DNA of 64,000 bases from Sipunculus nudus (Eukaryota; Annelida; Sipuncula; Golfingiida; Sipunculidae), in NCBI GenBank assembly GCA_026874595.1, contig CM049311.1:47063676-47127675 (forward strand). The letters are read 5' to 3'. The number at the start of each line of letters is the position of its first letter. Position 1 is the first letter of the stretch. Position numbers and translations under genes: made by a program. A model generated the notes under the pieces. It did not search any database. It saw only the letters and a program-made list of their open reading frames with translations, and had not been told where the DNA came from. This document shows, one piece after another, positions 1 through 11,002 of this stretch.

Positions 1-2207
1 TACAAAACACTGAGGCCTCCCCAAAAATGCCTGCTCCAAAATATCTAATATATTACTTATAATTTTATTTTAAAAAGATCATATTTTAGGATCAAAGGCT
101 TTTTTACACTTATTCCTACTTAAACAAAGATTTGTTCATTTGTTTAGCATTGTGAAGATGTGGGAATCCATTCAGCTGTGAATAATTATCAAACGTAAGG
201 TTGCAAGTAGCTTCATTAATTAACTATTGCTGCCAACTGGTTAATCAATCATTTTTAGTGTAGCATAGGAATTTTGGAATGTGGGAAACAACTGATTATC
301 AACCTATTGCTTGTAGATCATATCAAGCAGACATTATGGGACATAACCCTAACCAGTGAGTAGAGATTTTAAGACACAACCTCTAAACAAAAAAAATGGC
401 CAGTAGATTTTTTTTGCATGAACCTAAAACACTGATGGAACTGACCTGTCTAAGTCTTAATAAGTGAGACAAAGTGTCAGTGTTACAGTTCTCTTGTCAG
501 TTCTATTTATTTAATTAATTAAATTCAATAAAATTTCAGTCTAATTCTGTGTATAAATGATAAATAACCGTGCAAGTAATTAATATCTGTAATACATTAT
601 TCTGTGAATAGGCATATATGTTTAATAAAAGTTTGTTGGAAATGTTAACAGTTTCTTCCCCAGCTTCCTTTTCTTCCCCAAAACATCCTTAATTTCCCTG
701 GGAAGGGAAGAAATACCTATCTTTCAAGAAGAATGCCAACCCTGGTTGACAGACCTGTATGTGTTAATGTGGCACATTACTAGAATAACCTTAAACAAGG
801 AAAAATCTGACTCTCAAGGTGCTCAATACAGAATTTCTTTTCACCACTTAGCTCGCTGTCAGAAGCACGATGGAAGTCAGTGGAGCTAACTTAAAATTTT
901 TACTATCTAGATTTTTAATGAGCATATCATGTTTTGATACTGATAAAACCAAAACGTGACAAATCAATGTCTTATACAAAAGCTTAGATAATTGATCAAG
1001 ATGTTTGTATCTGATAGAAACATTCAATATTTGGTAATTTTCTGAAAGACAGTCATATTAAATCAGATTATATTCTACAAAAAAAAACCAGAAAGACGGT
1101 CATATTAAATCAGATTTTATCCACTAAAAAAACAAGTCTTTCAATAGGTTATACAGACAGATTGTCATGATTGGCAATATAAAACTGATCACTTCATTTG
1201 GCATGTCAGAGCACACTACCAGATCAGACTTGTTCTACTCCTGCATGTACTATCCAACATGATACTGGACCTTAATACACACTTCCAGTCAATACTGAAT
1301 TAGGCCAGGGCTCATAGCAATCTTCATAATATGTGAGTGCATACACAGCATGATCTGCTTCAGGGACCATTCAAGAAAAAGGCTGGGCCACCATGCATTC
1401 AGACCATGAATAAATACTTACTTAAGTATATGAGTATATGTACCTGTAGATTAAAAGGAATGCAGCAGATATACATTAATTAATTGGTTTAAAAGAAGTA
1501 CAGGTATAAACAATCTAAGCCCGTACAGTTCAAGGTAATATGGATTGGGGAAACACTGTACAAGCATGGTACTTCTAGGCTTGCTGCAATATGTGTCTTC
1601 CTGGTGCAACTTAATAAAAGACCTACTGTTTAATTGCGAAAACTAAAAACATATCAGATGAACGCATATCAGGTACATATTATTAAGTTAAGATATGTTT
1701 ATCATTAAAGTAACATATAAAAAAAACTCCATGCAAAATTATTTACAATGAAATTATTTGACAATTTGCTCATTGTACTATTATTAAACTCCCACCTCTA
1801 TAGCATGCCTCAGATCCACAATCCTTTTTTCGGAAATCCCGAAATATGGGTTTCAGTGATGATAATTAAAATGTCCTCTGCTCCCCCCCACCTGCACATG
1901 ACACACATGCACACACTGAACTCTTTCTGCAAATGAAATTATTTATTATCACCATTTTTAACACCTTGCAGTTTCTATTAAAAATGCTGTATTTTTTATG
2001 TAAGAGAACAGTATTGATATCATAGATAACATTTTACTTGCACATTGCTCAAATTTGAGGTAAGGGACAGATTACAATATGCAACAATCTTCTTGTACAG
2101 TGCATTTATAAGACAGGAAGAAAAACAGGCTGGAGCTGGAGATACTCGATCATACCAACACTAATTCATGGTTAAAAATATCAGTGAAACACTCTTTTTA
2201 ATTTCAG
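1..2207. other. No gene seen; AT-rich sequence
   Basis: No convincing exon on either strand. The only structure noted is a two-copy direct repeat at 1044-1072 and 1091-1120 (period about 47 bp), which shares the core GTCATATTAAATCAGATT. The 62-residue frame at 1748-1936 has no splice context or family signature. Confidence 0.5.
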
Positions 2208-2354
2208 GTATTTCATAACCTGTTCCTCCATGATTATGCTTCAGGAGATGGTGACATATTTATCCCAATTTACAAAATATCTGAGGTTGTCAAAGAGAGG
2301 CAGTCTAGATGTTACAGAAATACAGAACATGCTGAATATCACAGTTACTCTTAA
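2208..2354 (+). CDS. Candidate terminal coding exon of an upstream gene
   Basis: A strong acceptor-like stretch (CTCTTTTTAATTTCAG) ends at 2207. Reading from 2208 in phase 0 gives 48 residues and a TAA at 2352-2354. The peptide is polar and protein-like: it contains YASGDGDIFIPIY, then KISEVVKERQSRC, and ends HAEYHSYS. It could be the cytoplasmic tail of a gene whose earlier exons lie left of the window, or possibly an exon related to the receptor genes downstream. No family was recognised. A competing frame (phase 2) is open longer, to 2454, but its peptide looks less protein-like. AATAAA-like sequence near 2419 could serve as a polyadenylation signal. The evidence is the splice context and composition only. 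Confidence 0.35.
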   Translation, partial: VFHNLFLHDYASGDGDIFIPIYKISEVVKERQSRCYRNTEHAEYHSYS

Positions 2355-5300
2355 GGATAAAAAATCAAGATTCTTTAGTCAGCAACCTCTGTATATATAC
2401 CCTGTTGAATGTTTCATAAAAATAAAAAGGCACATTGAAAACTCAGTCAAATAGCCATCACCTTCACTGTAAGTTCAAAACTAAAAATGTCTGAACATTA
2501 ACTTATTGGATCTGAATAGTACAGTGTTTCTGCATATATTTCAAAGACCAAGTTTCACTTCAAGATAATCTGTAAACCCATTCTTTTCTGTACAGCCTGT
2601 CTTTACATTCAAAAGTGTTGTTGTTTCTTATTATACAGGTCAGATTCTTTCTCTAATCACATATATATAATGTAGCAAACAAAATATGCTTAACAGAAAG
2701 GAAACAACAGGTCATATATCACAATAAATACATAATACATAGGGAAAACAGCTTATAACCATGGCATTCCATCCCTCTCTCTCTCTCTGTCTAGAGTCCA
2801 AATATCTATGCACTGAAGCATGCATAAATATTGACATTCCCTGTCATGCCAAGAATCTGTGAACAGGAGCACTCCACTCCCTCAGGCCAGGAGAATGCTT
2901 GGAATATGTATATATATATGAAAATTACCAAACATAGCTTGGCATTGTCCAAAAGTGTTACTGAAAAGCCAGTTGGTAGACATTGGTGACCCTGGACAAT
3001 GAGACTGCATGGTTTAATGCCCAGACTGTGTGGATGCCTCTGTGGGTTACCATGCTCCTGCATGATTCTGTGTATATACATTACTCTGAACATGCAGGTA
3101 TTATTAACATACCTTTCACTCTACATGTTTACACAGCATACTATAATAATTATCAGCTGCCATTGTCCCAGTTAATAAGAAAGATGAAAGTTGACAAGGA
3201 TTCTTTTTGGCAGATCAAGAAGTTAATCTGCAGGTCCTGTTTATACAGACCAGATCTGCAGGGTCATATTTCTAGTTTTTGAAAATGTATTTTAGAAGCG
3301 CATCCTTATTATGAAATTTTCACATTTAAATTCAAACAGTATGTCAGGATAACATACAGTTTTTCTCACATTAAACATTGGCTTGCAATGGTTTAACAAT
3401 GTTTGCTGCTGTGCTAGAGGCCTGAGAAAACAAATGGAAATATACCTTGTAGTAAGGCTCTATTGGTATCCTGTGGTTCTCATGTGGTCAGGCATGTAAA
3501 TATTCCCAGGATTCACTAAAGTACTGCATCAAAAAATGCTTGGGATTCACTTTGGAGAGACCAGGTGATGCGAATAGCTCCTCTACAATGAACACCTCAA
3601 AGGATCGAATGTTCTTTACTGTCTGGGTGTGGCCTTCTTACAGTATGAAGGGGACTGCAGAAGTTTCCTGTGACTTCACATGATCAAAATAGTTCAGTCA
3701 GCTCTCTTGGTAATGTGACATCTAAAACTTTATAACCATCTACCCATAATGCTTTCTTTCAAACAGTAGTCAGTGTTACGCATTTTTTGCAAATGCAATG
3801 TTTATTCAATGCAAGGTTTCTGAGACCCCAATGTTTTGGCCATTTCACAGATTTAGGAAATTGAACTATATGACCAGTGATTTTGTTCTTTACATGAATC
3901 ATGGACATGTTCACTTGCTTGACAGATATAACAAATCTTGGGAAAAATGTTCAAATTACAAAAATCTTTCAAATTTTTAATTTTCTACTAAGACAAGGCA
4001 AACTCATTGATATTGTTTGAGATGATGGTAGGCATTCTAAGGGTACCGTTTTGTTACAATAACCTAGTGTCCTTTATATATTTTTACACTGTTCAAGTAA
4101 AGAAGAAATTAAAATTTTCCAGGCTCAAACAGAGAAATCCTTTCCTTGAAAATATTACCTACCAGTATTTACCACGACTGACTTCATGAAAATATAGTTT
4201 GTCTGAGCAATACAAAAAGCAAAACCTCTTATGGCTCTTAACTGTGATGACACTTACATTATTTTCTTTCTGTGTGATTCACTGAGCCATTCCCTGACAC
4301 TTTAGAGAACTGTGACTGCCAGGTTATTTATAGTTAAAAAATGGGAGACATAAAAATGCTTAACACATTCCTTCTCAATGAGATCACTTGAGAAAATAAG
4401 AACAAAATATCTGCATTTTATATCAAGAGAAATAAATTGAAAGAGCAGAAACATTATACAGAGGATTACCATGAGGTTTGTGTGAAAATAGTAGGTACAT
4501 GGCTGATAATTAAAAGACTCTGAAAACCAATATTTCAGTCTACAAACAGCTACCTTGTATGAAAGTTGAAGGAAGCATTGCTTCCTTATGGGTGGAAACA
4601 TACTTACCATAACGTGTCTTTTTATGGCAGTTTCTTATCTTTTCACAAGTATGATATTTTACACATTTCCTTTCAAGTAACATAAGAACCCAAGTTGTCA
4701 ATTTTAACGAAATGAAAATCCAAGCATATTTACAAGTACACAAAATGCTCTAATTCTGCCAGTATGGGCTCATAGGAAATTCATTAAATACCTGGATATC
4801 TAATTACCTGTGGCATAGTGAACAAAACGTAACCATAAGCTGGGCTTATACCATGAGAACAGTTGTATAATTGATTAGCTGGACAGGCCGGCCTGCAGCA
4901 GACAGTGATCAGGAAAAAGGGAATTTATTTTCTGGACCACTATCAATTAGGCTTGTACATGTTGAAGTACCCGTACCTCATTTTCTATCTGAGCCAGTTG
5001 TTACCAACTTTGATGCATAATATTTTTATGTAGCATAAAAGGGTAAATGCAGACACAGAAACACCTCCATTTGAAGCCAATATTATATTATCTGTTAATT
5101 GATACCAAGCATGAAAACAAGAGGCACATAATAGTTAATATGTGGTTTGCTCCTATAACAAAGGAGTATGTAGACCCTGGAACTGCCCATTAATTAACAC
5201 ACATATGTTTATTGTCATAAGCCAGAACTCTGCACTGCACATACAGACATAGACAAGATGTCTAAAATTGATATTATGGATGTGCTGTTTGAATAATTTT

Positions 5301-5447
5301 CTTGTTTCTTTAATATCACATAGAGGGAGATAAAATTTCACTGGTTCTCTCAGGGAAAACATATAGGCAGATATAAATGAAAGCCCAGTAAGTTTTGGGG
5401 TTTCTAAGCACATGTTTGTCTAACTAGATAAATCAAATGTATGTATG

Positions 5448-5502
<55 letters not shown>

Positions 5503-6860
5503 CGCAAAGGCTGCATGACACATGGATTATCCAAACATTAACTTCCACCATGAATGGTATGATTCAGCATATGATGACCTGAGTTCACCTGGTATAAATA
5601 TGTACCCAGAATACTTAGGCTATATTAACATAAATTGGGAAAGTTAGAACAAATGTTGAAGTGAAGTTGCCTCGCTCAATGAGAGGCCCTAGTGTAAATG
5701 GTATCTGAGAGATGTTTACTCCCTAGAGATAATGCCAATACACGACCCTTCATAAAGACAAATTTCATCCACATTATGAGGCTGGCTGTCATTCAGAGGT
5801 TAATGGCTGCTATGTGCCCCCTGTGTATCCATGTGACATGAAGATAATTAATTTAAGGCACATTCTCTGCACTTAAAAAAAGTGATGTCTAACAAAGTAG
5901 AAACAAAGTATTGAGATTTTATACAGAAATTCATACAAGAATATACTCCTGTTGTGGAATATAAATGCTGTGAAGTGCAGCAATCTTTAATTGTGACAAT
6001 CAAGTGTATCCTCAGTGCTGATGAGTGCTTTAAATAATCTTCACAGTATATTATCTCATTTGAAGAATGAGTGAATTTGAGATCCATTGAATGGGTGAAT
6101 ATAACATGAATGAATAACATTTCAAGAAGAAATGTCAAGTTAGATATTAAACTGGTCCTCTGTAGAGGTGACACAATATTTTTTTCAGCCTAACAATCAT
6201 AGGTCTTCAGACTTGGATATCAACCTCAGTTGATATATAAATATATGTTTTTGGGGCAGCATCACTGCCAGACAGAGTTGGCTGTATTTGAATATGTTAT
6301 CAGGTAATGACATGTGGATTGCCTGATTAGGATGTATGTGGGCAGTTGACTCATCCAATAACTGACATTACTGGTCCACTTGAGTTATCAATGTGTACAC
6401 AAGACATTCCACCCAGATGAGGTCACTGGTTATCACCTACAACAAGAAAACCTAAACCTATATGAAGAGCTCAGCAAACAGTGACACTACCAGGAAGTAA
6501 TGAAAGCCAATATAAAAAGGAAAACAGATTGTTTAAAGTATTTAGTAATTTAGGCCAAGCAAGCGTAATCTAACCACCTAAAATCAAGAAGAATTGATCA
6601 TACATGACCATAATTGTATCCCAAAAACAAAGTTTTGCAGTGCTAAGTTTCAGCTGAGTTCTGCCACCGTGTTTGTGTCAGGAGAACACTTTTTAAACCC
6701 CTGGCTGAATCTTTCTGAAACCTATCATAACTATCATGACATGTGAACTAGTGCAAGCTGAACAAAGATTGATGACATCACCTGCATTCCTTTGGCAGTG
6801 TCCATCCTAGCATCTTAGTGATAAGAGCCCATATCTTATGCATGCTTCAATTAATAGAGC
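2355..6860. other. No gene seen; AT-rich intergenic or intronic sequence
   Basis: Several frames of 60-108 codons occur on both strands (for example 2983-3282 plus, 4302-4610 minus, 5848-6174 minus), but they overlap one another and lack splice context or family motifs. If gene 1 has a signal-peptide exon like that of gene 2, it should lie here or left of the window. I looked for an ATG, a hydrophobic stretch and a phase-1 donor, and found none that convinced me. Confidence 0.5.
5440..5500. repeat. (AT)n microsatellite
   Basis: ATGTATGTAT passes into a nearly pure AT dinucleotide run with a single ATGT interruption. Similar shorter runs occur at about 19060-19077 and 28250-28275. Confidence 0.9.
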
Positions 6861-7339
6861 AAAAATTGTTGTTCATAGATCTTGGATACCTCCATCTTGT
6901 ACACAAGTCTGGTGGTGCCACCTTCAATCATTTTCAATCTATAAATCTATTTTTCGTGAAAATTGCATATCTCAGGAGTGAATGGAAGTATTCACCTGAA
7001 ATTTTGCCAGTATGTCCATCTAGGATAGCTTTGTCGTAGACCAGACAGGCTGACTGGTTAAGTCACCTAACATTAGTAGAATACATTGATGCCCTTCTCT
7101 CAGTACTGTTTTGATGTATCTGCCTGAAAATTTGCATGTCCATAGATCTTGGACTGGCTTATCTTGTGTACAAGACTGGTGGTGCCACCTATACAATGCA
7201 CATATTTAATTAAATATGGGACCAACTGTGTCTATGAATGTCAAAACGGATTGGTCTATTATTCAATAGTCAGCATTCTGGCTTTGGTACCATTTTTGAT
7301 GTAGACTTTCAGGGCTGATGTGAATCCATTGAGATGATG

Positions 7340-7545
7340 GGCACAGAAGGAATTTCAAGATGGCCACCTGCGGCCTTATTGGATTCTTGAGGTCTCCAAG
7401 AGGATTGCACTTATCCTCCCACAATAAAGCTTCAATTGCTGGGACATTTCTTGGAGAAAATGTGAATTGAAGGAATTCCAAGACGGTTGCCTGGTTGTCT
7501 TATTGGATTCCTGACTTGTCTCCATAAAGGCCATTAGAGTAGCCT
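7340..7545. repeat. Dispersed repeat, copy 1
   Basis: Contains the strings ACATTTCTTGGAGAAAAT and AATTGAAGGAATTCCAAGA followed by TTGCCTGG and GTCTTATTGGAT, in the same order as 8400-8545. An internal partial duplication (GGAATTTCAAGATGGCCACC, then GGAATTCCAAGACGGTTGCC) is visible. Two nearby copies of a different string, CTGGTGGTGCCACC, at about 6910 and 7179, suggest that more of the surrounding region is repetitive. Confidence 0.6.
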
Positions 7546-7899
7546 GTGGCCCATTTATGCCAAATCTAAGCACAGCCGTGTGCAAGTGTAATAGGCACAG
7601 GCAAACCACTTTTAAGATATGTAGCTTTCTACAATGTTATCTGTTCGCAAGGTCTATAGTGAAAATAATCATTTGTGTTTGTGGACTTTTTATGTATATA
7701 ATTTGATACAACCTTAATGTTGCCTAGTAAAAAAAAAATTTTTACACTTTCTGGTATTGACCATTGTAGGTGTAGACAGCAAGAACCAATACCTGAAAAT
7801 GAGCGATAATGAAAGCATCTTTGCTGAGCAATAATTAAGAAAAGCTCATGGTTACTTTAAGTCTTGGTGTAAATCTCATCCCACAAGACCTCAGTGTGT

Positions 7900-8373
7900 T
7901 TAAAAGGTGCCAAATCACCTACCTTTGATAAAAGAATTTATGTGATTTCTGGCTTCATTTTAGTATAAAATAATGATCTTAAGGTAATTTTAGTGGTGAA
8001 AAGTTCTTATAAGGCATTCATGAAGGATGTGTAAACTTGTTTATCAACAACATGTTTGTAATCACAGCAATGTTGTCAAACGGGGAAAAACATGTAACCT
8101 AAGGTGGTAGATTGCATATATATGGAGGTGGAAAGATCATTTGTTGCAAAACATCATTTGCAGAGCTCTGGCTTATCTGACTTGCTGCCAGATGCTTTTG
8201 TTGAATTTGTTTTGATTATTTTGGTGGGCCCCTACATCTTATAAACACAATGATTTAAACAAAACAAGCAGCCTGTGTGTGGTGATATCCACCTTTTCCA
8301 GCCTATTTTCATGAAAGCTCCAAGGGATTACCTTTAGTTTATAAAGGTCAGACAGGTGATTGGGCCCCTTTAA
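7900..8373. mobile_element. MITE with TTAA ends, copy 1
   Basis: The left end is TTAA followed by AAGGTGCCAAATCACCT. The right end is AGGTGATTGGGCCCCT followed by TTAA, so the ends are imperfect inverted repeats of about 20 bp bounded by TTAA on both sides. The body closely resembles 63430-63884, including shared ATTTTGGTGGGCCCCTACAT and ACATGTAACCTAAGGTGGT. No coding capacity is present. A TTAA duplication is typical of piggyBac-type transposition, so a non-autonomous piggyBac-like element is the leading guess, but no transposase is visible to confirm it. Confidence 0.75.
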
Positions 8374-8399
8374 ATACAGCTCATCTTGCAAGGTGATAA

Positions 8400-8545
8400 T
8401 TCCACTTCCTACAGAGGGAGCCTCCCATAATAAAACTTCAATAGCTGTGACATTTCTTGGAGAAAATTTAAATTGAAGGAATTCCAAGAGTGTTGCCTGG
8501 ATGTCTTATTGGATCCTGACTGGTCTCCAATAGTATTATGGCACC
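8400..8545. repeat. Dispersed repeat, copy 2
   Basis: Second copy of the sequence at 7340-7545, directly beyond the right end of the MITE. It shares ACATTTCTTGGAGAAAAT and GAAGGAATTCCAAGA. The MITE therefore lies between two copies of an older repeat. Confidence 0.6.
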
Positions 8546-9205
8546 CATCCCCCCACAGCTGCCAATCTTCTACTACTAGGTTGCAACTGCAAATGATCAT
8601 CATAAAAATTTTACATTCAACAACTTTATCAATGTTTCAGAGGTTGTGAGTGTACAAACTGAAGCTAATACATTCAGTCTCATACAGAGAGCTGGAACCA
8701 GACTATTTTTTACAAGGGGAAAGGACAACTACAACCCCCATAAAAAGAGTTGACAAAAAGGAAGCACTGCATGGTCATGTTCATACACCATCAGGCAATC
8801 AGACAAAATGAGCAATAGTCCTGTTTTCTTATCTTGTAATGAATACAGAGTTAAATCAACAAGGTTTCATGAAGAATAATGTACAATATGAAGTATACTT
8901 CATATCCACAGGATTTAAGAACAAGAGCTTTGACATAATTGAGACATGGAGCATATCTATAATAAGTGTTCTAAAAACAACCTGTTTAATCAGCTATGTC
9001 TGGAATAAAAATTTTAAATTTTTTACATTTATATCTGAATAACCCTCTGTTTGAAAAGAATATGTTAAAGGCAAACATTTTTTCACACGAGTTATGGAAA
9101 GTGATTCCTTTTACAGTTTTTGATTGTCCAAATGAACAAAGAATTCCTGGCAATTACATCATGTTCACCTATCATCCCTGCATCTCACATTTTCTGTATT
9201 TTCAG

Positions 9206-9553
9206 GTACATTCTGCACCTACCAAGACAGAACAAGGGATGTGAACTTGAGAAGCCCTGAATACCCAGGTACAGGGAATTCTTTCAGTTGTGTCTGTCAG
9301 GTGACAAACAATGAAGCCTCCTGGACCAACATCGCCATTAATATTCATGCAGAATCCTCACTGGATGATCCTAAATGTACACATCTGTTGACCATAGAGA
9401 AGCCTGTCACCATCGCAGTCTGTCCCACAAAAATGTCCAATGTCTCCAGACACTACATGATGATGCGTCTGGAGTCAGGAGAGAGCTTTGACATCAGGTC
9501 ACACACTGACAACCCTGATGCCACCTGGGCTGTCCAGGTCAGCCTCCAGTCAT
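9206..9553 (+). CDS. Gene 1, exon encoding a CUB-like extracellular domain (partial gene)
   Basis: 348-bp exon, phase 1 at both ends. The acceptor TTTTCTGTATTTTCAG ends at 9205 and the donor GTAAGT starts at 9554. It encodes residues 1-116 of the visible part of gene 1 (Gly-1 is split with an unseen upstream exon). Cysteines fall at 4, 29, 31, 58 and 73. SPEYP at 17-21 and the 25-residue step from Cys-4 to Cys-29 match the start of CUB domains, and symmetrical 1-1 phase is usual for shuffled extracellular modules. The extra Cys in the CVC motif is unusual. A possible N-glycosylation site (NVS) lies at 79-81. The exon at 53859-54188 shows the same cysteine spacing, so the two are paralogues. 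The role is probably ligand or partner binding outside the cell; the ligand is unknown. Confidence 0.85.
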
Positions 9554-10644
9554 GTAAGTACACACCAGCATGGAACACTGATTACCACAACTTGGGACAT
9601 ATAACACAATTAAGCTCATGATTATTTTTATTATAGCACTATCACATTGCCCAAATGCAAAACCCTCAGATTTTTATCAGCTCTAGATTCTATCATCCTA
9701 CTACGGTACCGGTTTTGATGGTCAAGACTTGCCTGCTATTTTAGGTGTGACTTTTCACATGACAAGTCACAGAAAACGATTGACCTGCGACATGTTGCTC
9801 AATATAAACAGTCCATACACACAGCGACATGATTTACAACATGTCCTGCAAAACTATGATTAAAACTACATGCAGCCAACATAACTTCCAGGATTCCACC
9901 ATTTTTTGGCCTTGTTACTTTATATATTTATCATATATGTGTGTGCGAGGAAAAATGTATTCTGCGTAGGACATATTCTGTGTTGTTTCTCTTTAATAAA
10001 ATAGATCTTTAAGAAAAATAAGCTTTATATTTTGAGAAAACAACAACTTCTCCATAGTTTACTGTTGACCATGCAAAAACCATAGCACCCTCCTCAGACA
10101 CAGCGAAACCATGGTGTGTCCCATTATAACAGGATAATATGATCAATTATTATATATATATTATACCCTGACCCTGGGCCTGATGTCATGCGTAAAGTCG
10201 CAAGAAAAAGAAACCTGTTACTTCTTCTGTGACTTGTCACCCAACTCATGAAAATATGCAACTTCATCCAATACACTGAATACAGGGTGCAACAAGCATC
10301 ACACCATGTTTGGCCGCTTTTATACTCAATGTAAGTTAGTTTCAAATGGATAAAAAATGTATGGTTTTTCTGATACTTGAAAATTTTTAAATTCTTGCTT
10401 ACTTAAATATTAAATACAGTTATTCTGTTTCACCACATTTTACACCCATCACTAAAATACTATTGGCTTCTAGATCTGGGAGGAATCTCAGTGATTTGAT
10501 CAGTTATGTTATCAACATCCATTAATAAACCTCCACTATTTACTCATAAACCATGCCATACATTATATAGATGACTTAAGATTAAAATGTTGTTCATCTT
10601 CTGTGAAAAAATACTATGTAAACTACAGTGTTATGCTGTACTTG
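9554..10644. other. Start of gene 1 intron; nothing else recognised
   Basis: Non-coding sequence between the CUB-like exon and the transposon-derived block that starts at 10645. A frame at 10124-10345 on the minus strand has no supporting features. The whole intron runs 9554-14789 and is about 70 percent transposon-derived. Confidence 0.6.
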
Positions 10645-11002
10645 AACAAGGGACCCATGGGTCACGGCACTCAGCTGTTATATATGATAAAAAAATATGG
10701 TTTTGAAATGAGGCATATTCTGGTTTTGTGTGGAAATAAATATAAGCTGTATTATGAGTTGTTGGTGTTTAGCTTATGTATGATTTTGATAGTTTCTTTG
10801 GAGTTAAGGAGACAGGGAAGAGATTGATTTCATTTATTTTATTAACAAATGGAGTGCTATTGTCATACAGATTTTGACTTGGCCATATAACTGATAAGCA
10901 GCACATATAAGATAAGAGTTTAACAATTTACTAAAATTTAATAACAAATATTGTGCTAAATATAATTTTTATTAAAAATAATAAGAGAATCATATGATTT
11001 TT

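Noticed and set aside
1310-1335. Possible gene 1 signal-peptide exon ending at a GTGAGT donor near 1332 (hydrophobic LIAIFII)
   Set aside because: An in-frame stop lies just upstream and there is no ATG, so it cannot be an initial exon.
2230-2454. 74-codon frame overlapping the candidate exon at 2208
   Set aside because: Longer but less protein-like than the phase-0 reading from the same acceptor; kept only as the competing interpretation.
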